DNA of 64,000 bases from positions 742,501 to 806,500 of the forward strand of contig JAJTWR010000398.1 of assembly GCA_021613335.1 (NCBI GenBank), written 5' to 3'. Positions 1 to 13,540 of the stretch are shown here, one piece after another. This DNA comes from Whitmania pigra. Lineage: Eukaryota; Annelida; Clitellata; Hirudinida; Haemopidae. Each line of letters opens with the position of its first letter. Position 1 is the first letter of the stretch. Position numbers and translations under genes: made by a program. The notes under the pieces were generated by a model that made no database searches, was not told the DNA's origin, and saw only the letters and a program-made list of their open reading frames with translations.

Positions 1-599
1 AATTATCCGAATTGTTGTTTAATTATTTTACTGAAATGAAAGTTGACAGTTCTTCAAGATTTGTTATTGTTGTAATAAGGTTATTAAAATTAATAAGATT
101 ATTATAATAACTCAAAATATTATTAACAATATATTATTGCTGTTGCCGTTTATTTATCGTTATTTAATGTTAACAATATTTTAAAATAACTTAAAACCCA
201 TTCTTAAAATCATAATTTCATGTATTTGTCAATGAAACGACAGTAACAAAGACACAAAATAAATCATTTTTGAATCGTTATTTTGGAAAATAGTTCTCAC
301 TTTATATTTCGATAAAATGTCAAATTTTTTCAACACAAAATAAACGTTCGAACAAAAAATTTCGAATTTAAAAATTGTAAATTTGTGTAATTGTAAATGT
401 AGAAATGATTATCATCGAATATTTATTATTATATTAAAATACTAAATTAAAATATTTGATTTTTATTAAATATATTCAGTGACCATTTTTCAAAAGAAAA
501 TAATCAATGGTTATTAATAGGCAAAAAAATGTAACAAAAATATTAATATAAAATTAATATTAGAAAGTGGAATAAATGCCTTAATACTTATCATGTTCT
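1..599. other. AT-rich intergenic sequence, no gene seen
   Basis: Very AT-rich sequence with runs of A, T and TTA/AAT-like words. I see no open exon flanked by plausible splice sites and no RNA gene. It is probably intergenic, although the window edge prevents ruling out an intron of a gene lying outside. Confidence 0.5.
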
Positions 600-615
600 C
601 ATTACATCACTGGTT

Positions 616-732
616 GGCTATGATAATGATGGCGATGTGATGTTGATGATAATGATGATGATGACGATGATGATGACAATGACGACAATTACGATGACGA
701 TGACGATGACGATGATGATGATGATGACAACT
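616..732. repeat. Imperfect GAT/GAC trinucleotide repeat
   Basis: Imperfect GAT repeat with GAC and AAT variants on the plus strand. It is the first of many GAT/ATC arrays in the window. Confidence 0.8.
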
Positions 733-861
733 CTTGGAGTTAAATTATTGTTCAATTGATAATCAGATAAACACTACGATTGTTGTAAATATGATGGATG
801 TCCAAGGATTACCATGTAAACATTCAAAAATATCATTAATCACACTACCTTTGACAACTGC

Positions 862-1285
862 TGGATGGATGGATGGAGGGAGGGGATAATGATAATAATG
901 GCAACGACGATGATGGTGATGATGATGATGATGATGAGGTTAGGAATGCGATGGGGCAAATGGATGGAGGATATCTCAATAGATGGATAAGGAATGGAAT
1001 AACAGATGGGAAGATGTTGAAGCATTTCGGAGGTTGATGGATGGATTGATGGATGGATGGATGGACGGATGGACGGATTGACGGATGGATGGATGGATGG
1101 ATGGATGGATGGAGGGAGGGGATAATGATAATAATGGCAACGACGACGACGACGATGATGATGATGATGATGATGATGATGAGGTTAGGAATGCGATGGG
1201 GCAAATGGATGGAGGATATCTCAATAGATGGATAAGGGATGGAATAACAGATGGGAAGATGTTGAAGCATTTCGGAGGTTGATGG
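862..1285. repeat. Tandemly duplicated 230-bp cassette within the GGAT array
   Basis: A stretch running from a GGAGGGAGGGGATAAT core through a GAT run to a TTTCGGAGGTTGATGG end occurs twice, at about 862-1045 and 1097-1285. The copies are nearly identical in the non-repetitive part. The second differs by a few substitutions and a longer GAT run. GGAT units lie between and after the copies. Confidence 0.85.
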
Positions 1286-1760
1286 ATGGATGGATGGACG
1301 GATGGACGGATTGACGGATGGATGGATGGATGGATGGATGGACGGATTGACGGATGGATGGATGAATGGATGGATGGATGGATGGATGGATGGATGGATG
1401 GATGGATGGATGGATGGATGGATGGATGGATGGATGGATGGATGGATGGATGGATGGATGGATGGATGGATGGATGGATGGATGGATGGATGGATGGATG
1501 GATGGATGGATGGATGGATGGATGGATGGATGGATGGATGGATGGATGGATGGATGGATGGATGGATGGATGGATGGATGGATGGATGGATGGATGGATG
1601 GATGGATGGATGGATGGATGGATGGATGGATGGATGGATGGATGGATGGATGGATGGATGGATGGATGGATGGATGGATGGATGGATGGATGGATGGATG
1701 GATGGATGGACGGATTGACGGATGGATGGATGAATGGATGGATAGATGGATGGATGCACG
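1286..1760. repeat. GGAT tetranucleotide array
   Basis: Tandem TGGA/GGAT array. It is uninterrupted from about 1366 to 1710 (some 86 perfect units) and bounded on both sides by variant units containing GACGGATTGACGG. Open frames through it (poly Met-Asp-Gly-Trp on plus, His-Pro-Ser-Ile on minus) follow from the 4-bp period and are not genes. Confidence 0.97.
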
Positions 1761-1880
1761 GTGGATTGCACGAGAACTCTTCCAGCGTGAGATCTTCCGC
1801 AAAACAAACAAATAATGTATTATTATCTCAGTTAATTGGAGATTGTTCGTGACAATGGCAGATGATGATGACGAATAAAA

Positions 1881-2312
<432 letters not shown>

Positions 2313-2389
2313 TTTATATCGCTAACGATTAAAATCGAATAATAATTATTAATAAACAATAACACAAGTGATGATCAACTATCTCGTAG

Positions 2390-2620
2390 AGCTAATCTAG
2401 TCACGGCCAGCGCATCAAGCGTTTCAAACTGACGAAGCGAAACCACCCAAGCGTCAATCGGTGTGGCGCTAAAACGGACATGTTTTCATTCTCCGGAGAA
2501 GAAGTTAACAGGCGCTAAATATTCTTTACGTTTCACGGTAAGCGCTAAGCAGTTATTAAGAGTATTCGCCGCCAATCTAGGCGAAGTCGGCGCAAACGTT
2601 AGCGCTCAGTTAGCGCCGGG
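2390..2620. promoter_or_regulatory. GC-richer island with repeated GCGCTAA motifs
   Basis: Local GC-rich island in AT-rich surroundings. The octamer RGCGCTAA or its complement appears at about 2465-2472, 2511-2518, 2541-2548, 2599-2606 and 2610-2617. No coding exon is apparent. The E2F-like GGCGC core makes a regulatory element possible, but an old GC-rich repeat would look the same. Confidence 0.25.
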
Positions 2621-3320
2621 TTTAAGATGATTGTTGAAGGAACTTATTTTCACTCTGGTATGAAGTCAGTATTTTAAAATAATAAAAAGATAATATCATT
2701 TGAAATTTGTAACATGAGTCCGGTTTTTTTTAAATCAAGAAATTGTAATAAATATTCTTAAACTACGTTATATGCATTGAAAATAATCATTTAATTTTCA
2801 AAAACAAAACTCGAAATAATGATTTATTAGAAAACTTTTTAACAATTATTTCTAGCCACACATTGCAAAGATTATTGAGGTCAATAAAAACCTAAGTATT
2901 AACGATTACTCGATTTAACATCCCTCAACGTTGGCTCTCAAACCAGGCGAGGAAATCTTGAGGAGGCGATTTGTAACAATCGTCTGCCAACCGCGCAAAC
3001 TTGGCGCGAAAAAACACGAGTGCAGTTCCATGCGATAAAAATGCAGAGAAGAGATTTTGATGTGTTTCCCTTTAAGAGCCAAGAAATTCTTCAGGGGGTC
3101 TGAGAAGGAGTGCTTGGGCTGGGCATGGGTGGGCTTGGAGTGAGCAGAGGGTATCAGGAAGGGGATCCCTTGAGTCAAGTGGTCTGGCGAAGTCGAAAAT
3201 ATTTCACTTCCTGGCGTCTCAATGAGGAAATAAATTAGATTTTTATTTTTTATTTATTTATCTTCATTTCTTATCAGAGGGGAATAAACCGTTCTAAAAT
3301 GTCTGTGGTGTTGATGTAAA
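2621..3320. other. Intergenic sequence, no gene seen
   Basis: Mixed AT-rich sequence. A minus-strand frame of 87 codons at 2915-3178 has no similarity I recognise and no clear splice sites, so I do not call it. Confidence 0.4.
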
Positions 3321-3327
3321 TAGTGGT

Positions 3328-3735
<408 letters not shown>

Positions 3736-6540
3736 TCGTCGTCACTATTACCATCATAATTATTGTCACCTCAAGTCGCATTATTATTCGATGGATGATG
3801 ATAATTATTTTGCGGTAATGATGATGATATAATGATAATGATAATGATGAATGGAGGGAATGCTATCATTGTCATCATAAATATTTAATTACGTCATTAT
3901 CATAATAAATATGAACATAATTTGCTTCTATTTCCGAGATCGCACTTTTAAAGAATAGATAATTAATTACATTGATGTTGTAATTGTAATTGTACATTGT
4001 AATTACATAATTAATTAATTGCAACCAATCTGATTATTATTATTTATTATATTTATTCTTATTCTTATTATTATTATTACTACTATTATTATTATGAGTA
4101 TAACTATATGTTAGTAACGTCATCTAATAATATTAATTGAAAACAAATAAAGATTGCTTTTGATAATTATAATGTTGCTGTCATTAACAACTCCATCATC
4201 ATTACCACAATCATCACCATCGCCATCATCGATGATATCATCATAATCATCGTCATCATGGATATCATCACAATCATCGTCATCATCGACATCATCACGA
4301 TCACCGATATCAACATCATTATCATCGTCGTCGATTTAATGACGTCAGCCAGAAATCACAAAAGCTGTTTGAGTCACAAAACAGTGTTGAGGTCCAAACG
4401 ACACAATGCATAAAGGCGCCATTTTCAGGCACCATTCTTGCACATCCGGTTCCGGTTAGTTGACGAATCACGGAGAGTGTGTTTATGTATGTAGTCGTAA
4501 AATTTTTGTTTTTAAACATTTTCTCTAAAATTTTACAAAAATTCGCTTAAAAACTTTTTGAAAGCATTTTGAAATTTCAGCTTTAAATTAAGGTTGGTCT
4601 TTGATTCTGTTCAGTGATGGATGGATGGATTTGGAAGCAGATGAAGCTAATGAACGCCGGAATTGAAAATTCCCGCCTTTAGTGGCAGACGCACCTGTCC
4701 GGGTCTTGAGAATTTCCTATTTTCATTTTCTAGGCTCCTTTACAGAAATCCGTCCTTTATGTATTTTAATGTTCTAGACGGCATTATTATTAATGTCATC
4801 ACTGACATCATCTTCGTCATCGTCATCATCATGACCATCATCAGCATCATCACCATCATCATCACCAGCATCATCATCATCATCATCCTTCTCTCTATTG
4901 CCTCCATTGCGTCAGTCTGTCCTCTTGCACTGATTGATGACCACTGAACTGGAGAATTTCAGCTTCTCCATCCAATTATTAAACAACCAAACATCTCAAC
5001 ATCCCATGATGATGATGATGATGATGACGATGATGGTGATAATGATGATGATGATGGTGGTGGTGGTAATTATAAATGAGCGGTAACAAAGTGAAGGCAA
5101 CCATCTTATCGTCACACTGTTGGGCTCAACATTCCTCTCTATTAATTCCATCTCTCCATGCTTTCATCTTCATCATGTCATCTGATCGTCTCGTACAATA
5201 AAGACGATGACACATTCTTACACACATACACTCACTCGCACACATACACTCACTCGTAATTATAAGCACAGATCAGGCATAATAGGTTAAAAAACTATGA
5301 TGAGAGAAGCGAGGATTGATAGCAGAAAATGGATGTTCCGCAAGAATTATTCCTTTGATTTGTTGAACGTAAGAACACAACAATACGTGAAAACAACAAC
5401 AACAATCATCATCATCCTCAACAACAACAACAGCAACAATCATCGTCCTCAACAACATCCTCATCAACAACAACCATAACAATCATCATCATCATCAACA
5501 ACATCCTCAACAATAACAATAACAATCAACAACAACAACAATAACTGATTGCCAAGATTTTCAAAATTTCACGGAAACTTTTACGCTCACAAGAGGAGCC
5601 CCCAAAAAAACGGAAATGGAACGAGGCTGGCACTAAAAACTTTTTAAACTCTGGTAAAATCCCACAAGCGGTAGAATCAGAAGTCGGAGTGGTTGGCTTA
5701 GGGAAATCCCCACATTTGTTGGAAGTGCTTCCAAAATGTTATCATTCTGCCCGCGGTGATGGTGTCGAGTGTTGGTCTTTATTGGTGGGGTGGATGAGGT
5801 AGTTGGGTGACAATGATGATGATGATGGTGGCGACGATGGTGATAATGGTGAAGAAGATGACGACGATGATGGTAACCAGCATAACACAGTCCATTACTA
5901 ATTAGTCGGTAATTTGACCATCGTTATCATCATCGTCGTTGCTTGAGATGGGAATTCATTCATATTATGAATATTATTATTTAATTTAATTTATTCATAT
6001 ATCTCAGAAACTGAAAATCATTATCACTGCGCCCACTTCAGAGATCACTTCCTGTCGGCGACATTTATTTCGTATAAAAGCAAAACAAATTATCTAAATA
6101 ATTACAGACATTTCTCGCAGTTCAAAAAAAAGTTTTTTCTATATAATATTAATAGAAATATAAATAATCGAATATATATATAGACAAAATAAAATTAGTG
6201 AAATAATTTCAGATAAAGTTCAAAAATAAATTTCGAAATTAAATTTTCAAATCATAAAATATGGATTCTTGTTTTGAAATTCGAGTGAATAATGTCGAGC
6301 TGATGAAATTTTCAAAAGTTAAAAATGTTAAAAATGTTAAAAAGTTAAAAATGATTCACCTTAAATTTATTCATCAAATAGCGCCGCAAAGTCGATGTCG
6401 GCGACTATTTGGAGAAATAGTTTGAAAATTTAATTTTTTTTTTTACATTTGTTTTCTTATTTTTTTTTTGTCAAATGTTTTTCGTTTTTCATTCAAATAT
6501 TGCCGTCACATGAAGCAACATTTAAGATATTATAATTATC
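3736..6540. other. Intergenic sequence with short microsatellites
   Basis: No gene recognised. It contains imperfect ATC arrays (about 4190-4335 and 4790-4890), a GAT/GGT stretch (about 5008-5070), CAA/CAT arrays (about 5395-5545) and a GAT/GAC run (about 5812-5875), separated by AT-rich unique sequence. The 94-codon frame at 4663-4947 runs through an ATC array and is not supported. Confidence 0.5.
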
Positions 6541-7089
6541 ATCCTTTATTCTTTATCATCGCCATCATCATCATCACCATCGTGGTAATTCTTTATCACC
6601 AACATCGTCAACCTCCCGGTCATCATCTACATCATCATCCTCATGGTCATCGTCATTGTTTTAAGAACTTTCTTGGCGAAAATCATTAAAATGTCTAATG
6701 TTCCATGGTCTAGCGACATACGTCACCAGTCGGTCACTCCACCCCTGTCCACCCACTCACCCATTTCTACCCAAAACCTACCCACTCCGTTCACATTGGC
6801 CAGGCAATCGTTTTCTAACTCAGAGTGGCTCATTTTCCTTCTTGAAGTCAATCAATCATTCACTCGGATTTAACAACTTAATTCTTCAACTCTCAGTTAT
6901 TTTGGTCTTTTCTCCTCCACCTCACTTTCATTCACCATTCTATCCATTCATCCTTCCATCCGTTCGTACGCCCATCGATCCATCAAATCGTTCATGCATC
7001 CACGCACCTGTCCATTCAGACATCCGCCATTCATTCATTCATTTATTCATTCATTCATTCATCCGCCATTCGTTAATTCATTGAGCCAA
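6541..7089 (-). other. Probable 3' UTR and flank of the NACHT-WD gene
   Basis: Sequence downstream of the minus-strand stop at 7090. AATAAA on the minus strand (plus TTTATT at 7042-7047) lies about 45 bases past the stop and could serve for polyadenylation, but it sits in a CATT repeat (about 7025-7060). No coding exon is seen. Confidence 0.35.
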
Positions 7090-10000
7090 TCACATCACGC
7101 TGCAGGTTTTAGACACTTGAATGGATTTTCCCCGAGGACCGGCCCGGTCCTGATGCGGGGCAGTTTCACTCTCGTTAAGCTTATTTAGATCTTCGGTAGC
7201 TTTCCAAGATGGCGGCGGCATGGACGGGGGTCGGGAATAATCCGGAAAGGGATTCCTAGCGTCCCACACTCGGACAGGAAATGACATCATTTTCCGACTC
7301 GGAATGCTCGCGATTATTTCCGCCATTTTGGCGCCTTCTACTTCTCTGTCGACTACAACATACGACGCCACTGAACCGTCGATACCGCCCACGTACACGG
7401 TCCTTTGGTCCGTCCCGATGGCCAAGCTGCAGACTTTCGTGTGCACGGATATCCGCCCTAATATGGTGCAGTCTCGCAGTCGAACCGCCGTCAGATATTC
7501 ATCCTTGAGGTAAAGTATTACGCTGTTGTCGACGATGATCCCCATTGGCAAGCCGAACTTTGACTCAGTGTCCTGGCCTTCGATTTCGACCCGCTTGCGT
7601 CCAGGGCAATGCTTGAACTCGGGTCTGATCTGCCCGAGCCAGGAGGCATCACAGAGGCTATAAACGTCGGACTTGGTGTCGTAAACACGCTGCATGTCGC
7701 GCGCGAAAATCACCCTGTCGAGTTTCGATTTCGGCGGTAGCAGCTCCTCCATGTGGCAGACGACTTCTACCATGGGCACGTTAACCACGAGGAAGCCGAA
7801 ACAGGTGAAGTCAGCCTCGCAGCAGCAAGGATCGCACTTGTTGGTGAAGAAGACTATGATGAGGTCTTCGTGTGTCGGATGTTTGCGCAGTTTGAGAATC
7901 CTCTGCAAGCAAGGCGCCCATTTACGGAGGTCGGAGGGGAAGATCTGAATTATGTCGTCTGGGTCGATGCATTTGCGATCGTTTTTGTCGTTTCTGTCGC
8001 CCTGAGCGCCACGATCGCCGAATGCGTCGTCGTCGTCGTCGTCTTCTGAGTCACTCTCCAGCCTCCCCGTGTTTGACGTGTGAGAGCCTTCGTTGTAACA
8101 AGGTGGACGCTTCTTGGCTTTCAGGGCGAATATCCTCTGACCGATGAAGCTGCCGTCATCATCGTCGACGTAATCATCGACCAACATGACCACCCACCCG
8201 TCCTGACACGTGACAAATGGTCTCTGCTTGAACTTCGTCACCTGGATACCCGTGTCGCGTACTGACACCTTCCACTGCTGACCGACCGGAGGTACTGGAA
8301 CGTCGGTGACGTCATCTTCCATGACGCAACAGCAGCTCTTCGACGCGCAGGCGCAAGATGGCGATTTTCCATGCGTCGCCATCTTCGACGATGCGCAACT
8401 TTCGCTTTTTTCCACCTCGCAGCTTTCATTTCCGTCGCCATAACTTTCCGTGATGCATGACGTCTTCTCGGCCACTTCCGGTCCGTGATCGGTGACCTTC
8501 TTGACAGGTTTGAAGGTCACCTTGTAAATCTTGAATTTCTTTCCTCCGACATACTCGACGAAACAGAAGAAACGCTGTTGAGTCTGAGCTGCTATGGCAA
8601 CGGAGGGCGAGTCTTCGAATTCGGCCATCATGCGTCTGTTTCGGACGTCCCAGATCTTGTTGACCTTGCCCTTCTTGCCCCTCACCATGGAGACCAGCAT
8701 GAAGTGACCGTCTCTGAGAATAAGAGAAGAAATTAATGTCCAAAGTTAAGGCACTTGCTTGTGATTAAAACGAACGACATTTAAATAAATTATGCATATT
8801 TTTCATTTAACATGCATAAACACTCTTAGAATAAAGTTTAATAATATTTTCAGACATTTTGAACAAACCCGCTCAGGCAGAAGTCCTTGACGGGTTCCTC
8901 GTGGGTCAAGAGGTCGGTGATGTGACCCGTGGCAGGGTCAAACACCCCCACTTCATAACCGCAATCCCCCCTAGCGGCGATCACCCTACCATCTGAACCG
9001 ACCTCGATCTGACGAATGACGTCAGTGGGAATCCTGTCAGGTGCGTTCACGTGATCGGCGGCTCGATCGGTTCGCCATATTTGAATTTTTTGGAAATTTT
9101 CTGAAACCGTCGCAATCAAAGATGGCGGCGGCAGGCAGTCTTCTTCCACGTCGATCTTCTCTTCCGGTTCCGAGGCAAAGATTCTGACCAGACGAGCTAT
9201 CGGAGTTTTAAAGATGGCGACGAGACAGCCATCTTGCGAATAGATTCTGATGTCTCTGAGTACGGCTGCGGCCACGTGATCGCCGACAAAGATGGCGTCC
9301 TCGAATTTTATCTTCGTGAACAGATGCGATTTCGGAAAGCGAAACTCGTACAGGAGATCTTCGGGTTTTTTTAGTCGAAATTTAACGCAGAAACAGCACA
9401 CCTCGAAGAGAGCCAGGTAACTGTCTGACCTGACCAGTATTTGACCTCTTTTGTGATAGGTCAGGTCCTGATGACGTCACCGTTGAAGTAGGAAAACATG
9501 TCGAAGGTTTTGTGGAGTTTCAACTCGCCGCTAGAAAAGTCGACGGCCGAGAGATAATTTCCCTGCTTTATATGGAATTTCATTTTTAATTTAAATATTT
9601 TTAAAATAAAATTCAAATGAATTTATTTATTTATTTTAGTAAAAAAAAAATGACGAGGATTAAATTAAATTGATTAAAGTGCAAACTGAAATCTGAACTT
9701 AAACTGAAACCGACCTGAAAAGCAACGAAAGCCTGATCAGACGTATCGTTGAAGCAGAGGCAGACTGGTAAGAGATTCAAGTTTAAAGTCAACAACTCGC
9801 CATTGGCCAGTTTTGTCACAGGGCAGCCAATGAGAGATCTGCCTGAGTTCGTAAAGACCATTGATTGGTCGGGCGTGAGACGGCACAGGGATGGGCGGCA
9901 TTTGAGGTCCACGTGGGCTAAATCCTTGTCGAGGTCGCATCCGGTTCCGTCGAGTGCTTTCACCGAGAGCCAGCTGCGTTCACCGGAAACGACGTAACAA

Positions 10001-13000
10001 ATGGCGCCATCGGTGACTATCACGTGACTGAGTCTATTGTCCTCGGCTGTCGAACCGACGCCTGCCGTGACGATCACGTGACCGACGTAATTCCCGCTGT
10101 TGAGGTCGTGCAAGTTGATGGAAGCAGACGATCCCACCGGACACTCCACCACGGCGAGCCACCTACCGTTCGGCGAGGCGTACAGGTGGCCGAGAGAAGT
10201 CGTCAAGGATGCCATGTGACGCCTTTCTCTGATGTTGATCATCTCCACTTCCTCTTTGCTCGGATTCTTGCACAGCAACACACGCCGCCCGCGAGAATAA
10301 ACGCCATCCACTGAAATGACGGGGTTGTTGCACTCCACCTCGGCCTCTAGGGCGCAAACCGGAATCCTCCAGAGTGGAAGACCAACTATGAAAGCCCCTG
10401 AACTCATGTCCATGGAATCAATGAGGGATCTGAGTCTGGAATGAGTTTGTCGGAACATAAGCAGACGTCTCGTGAGTTCGTAGGCCATGTTTGTGACGTC
10501 ATCGTTGATGAATGACTCAGCATCAATCATGGCCTCCTCCAGAATGCGCACTTCCGGCGTCAAGGCCAGTCGCAGGTCGTAAATAACTCTGCGCAGAGAT
10601 AGCGCTACGGTCTTGCTGAAGAGCCACTCAAAGTTGAAGGCCACTCTCTCTAGGAATTCCTCATCTCTCTCTGCCCTCTTCAGATGAACGGGCAGTTGTA
10701 TCAGCAGCCTCTTGTTGTATAAGGGAGGATTCTTCGAGCAGAACTCGTAGACATCCTTTGTATCGAAACGCAGCGGCTGCTCCAGGAGCACCTGATTGGA
10801 GTTGTCTGGGCCCTTTTCCGATAGCCAATGTTCAACCAGGCTGCAGTTGACTGATCTGGCGTCCTCGATCCTCAACAAGTACTTGCTTGTTGCCATGGTG
10901 GCCAGCAACTCGTGCCGCCATCTCCTCACGACAACACCGTGAGTGTACTGCTCCCTCAAGAGCGGCCTGAGAACGTACCTGACGAACATCCAGACGAAGG
11001 CGGGAAACTTGAGGCACGTCTCCTCGGAACCGGTCAAATGACCTCTGACGACAGGGTCACGGGTCATTACGTCCTCCATCTCGCAGTCGCTGAGGCCGGA
11101 TGCAGACGTCAGTAGGCCGATCATGCGGGCTGTGACGTCATGGCCTATTAGGTCTTCGATCTTTACGAGTAGACTGTCGAAGCAAGTCTCGAGACTGTCG
11201 AAGTGACTCATACTCTCTGCGTCGAGCGTCTGCCACGATTCATGGACGAGCACGTGACTGACGATGACCAATGGCAGGAGGGGCGAGATGCTGCTGGAGC
11301 TGAAGCAGTTTTGCGAAACGACGGCAGTCTGTTCTCCAGTTAGAGTTCTTCCGTAGGGCGCCATGCTTGAAAGCAAGATGGCCGTTGCCTCACTTTCGCT
11401 AACTCCACTCAGCTCGAGGAAACTAAACAGGTAATCGCCGAGTGGTCTGAGAGTAGTCATTACCTCACTGCGGCTGTCGACGGTCATGACGATTCTGACG
11501 TTGACGCTCAAGTCGACAGGAAGCCAGCGCATTGTCCAGGCGTCGTGTTCCGGATCGATGGAATCCATGGAAATGAGGAACATAACGAGCTTCTTGTCGC
11601 ACGGCACGCGCTTGAGTGTCTGCTGGAAGCATTCGATAACTTCGGTCATGTCCGTCGAGGTATTGGGTACTTCGGCCTCTCCCTGGAAGTGAAGCGCCAC
11701 GTTGATTTGAGCGATAATCGAGTCGAGGAGACTCAACAATTTGCTGGATTCCTGAGTTGACCCGACAAACCTGACCACCCTGATGACCTCGGCGACATCG
11801 GCTAGCCAGTTGTGCGACTGCGAATAGGAGTTGTAATCATTGTAATTAGTGCTGTTGTTGCTATGTAATACGTGATGATGATGATGACGATGATTTTAAA
11901 ACCCGATTTTACGATTGAAGATAATTATAACGTACATAATTACAGTAGCGTAATGGCGTCGATGTAAAGTCAATTTAATGCTATTATTAAATAAATAAAT
12001 ATTAAACCGTCTAATAATAGGAATAATAATAAAAAAATTATCCTGGAAATAATTCATCCATGTATCAGCACTTCTCACCTCCTGGAAAATTTTTGACCCC
12101 AGCGCGGCTTTTCCAGTGGCATGCTCTCCATGAATAATTAATGAGGTCACGTGATGACAGCCACTGCATATGTATGACCTACTCTTATCTAGCTCCTCCT
12201 CTCTCCCGACGAACCTCTCAACGTGATTGGCCACCATTTGTAAATGATGGAATACTTCGGCCTGCAGGGAGGTCAGCTGTCGTAGGGGATGTGGGAGGAG
12301 CTTGTTGACCTTGTCCTTGACCTTTGAGAGTTAGTAAACAATGATGATGATGATGATGCCCTGGATGAGGACAATGGTAGTGATGATGACTGTGACGACG
12401 TCTTATCAACGGATTTCTTGTCAATTTGCAAGTCAATTCATTCGAGCGAACGGATACAGAAATGCGATTGAATGATGGATGGGCGGATGATGAATGAATG
12501 AATGTCTGGACGGATGATAGATGGATGGATCGACAGAATAACGGATGGATTAAATAGATGTGTCAAGGAAGAAGCAAGATTCGACGTTGATGACGATCCG
12601 TCATGCTTCAACAAGATGAATGACTATTTTAACGTCATGACGACGACGACGACGACCATGACGATGGTGGCGGTGGAGATGATAATGATGTCAATGTCAT
12701 CGTGGCCATGATGACGAAAATAAAGTCATTACAGGTCCGATCATTTCTTTATTCGATTCGTCCACGCCAACAATTTCCACGCCCATTATCGCTCATGCAA
12801 TCGGTTTCGCATCGTGAGGACCCGAAATTATCTTTCTGCTCAGGTTATTCACTCAATTTGTCATCAATTTCTCATCAATTTCTCGTTGAACTTGTCGTCG
12901 TTGAGCTCAAATGTGTAATCAAATGTTTAATCAGTATCATTACTACCATCAGCGTGATCTTTACCAACAATCACTGGAGCAATCATCGTCATCACCACCA

Positions 13001-13359
13001 TCATCATCATCTTCATCATCATTCATCCGACCTTTTTGAGTACACTATCCGCCATCTTTTTCAGGTAGTCCCCATGGAAGTGGGCATCGATCCCTTCTGG
13101 AAATCTCCACAGTACCTCGAACCTTTCCACATCCTCTCTCTTCCACTTGAACTCCTCCAGCAAACCTTCCAGTTTTCCGGATTGTCGCTGATCCAGTCTT
13201 CCGTCCGTCGTGAACTCTGCGAACTTTGAACTCTGCTCGGAGCAGGAGAAATTGCCGAGGTCGCAGATGCGTCTGGAGACGATCAGGCAACGATCGCACG
13301 TCGTCTGGTTGTCATCGAGAAATCTTTCCAGCTCTTTGTGGAAATCTGCAACCATGGTA

Positions 13360-13442
<83 letters not shown>

Positions 13443-13485
13443 ATGATGATGATGATGATGATGATGTGATGATGATGATGATGAT

Positions 13486-13540
<55 letters not shown>

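Noticed and set aside
845..1852. Long open frames of His-Pro-Ser-Ile or Met-Asp-Gly-Trp repeats
   Set aside because: They are produced by the 4-bp GGAT period, which stays open in several frames on both strands. No start context, splice sites or non-repeat coding sequence accompany them.
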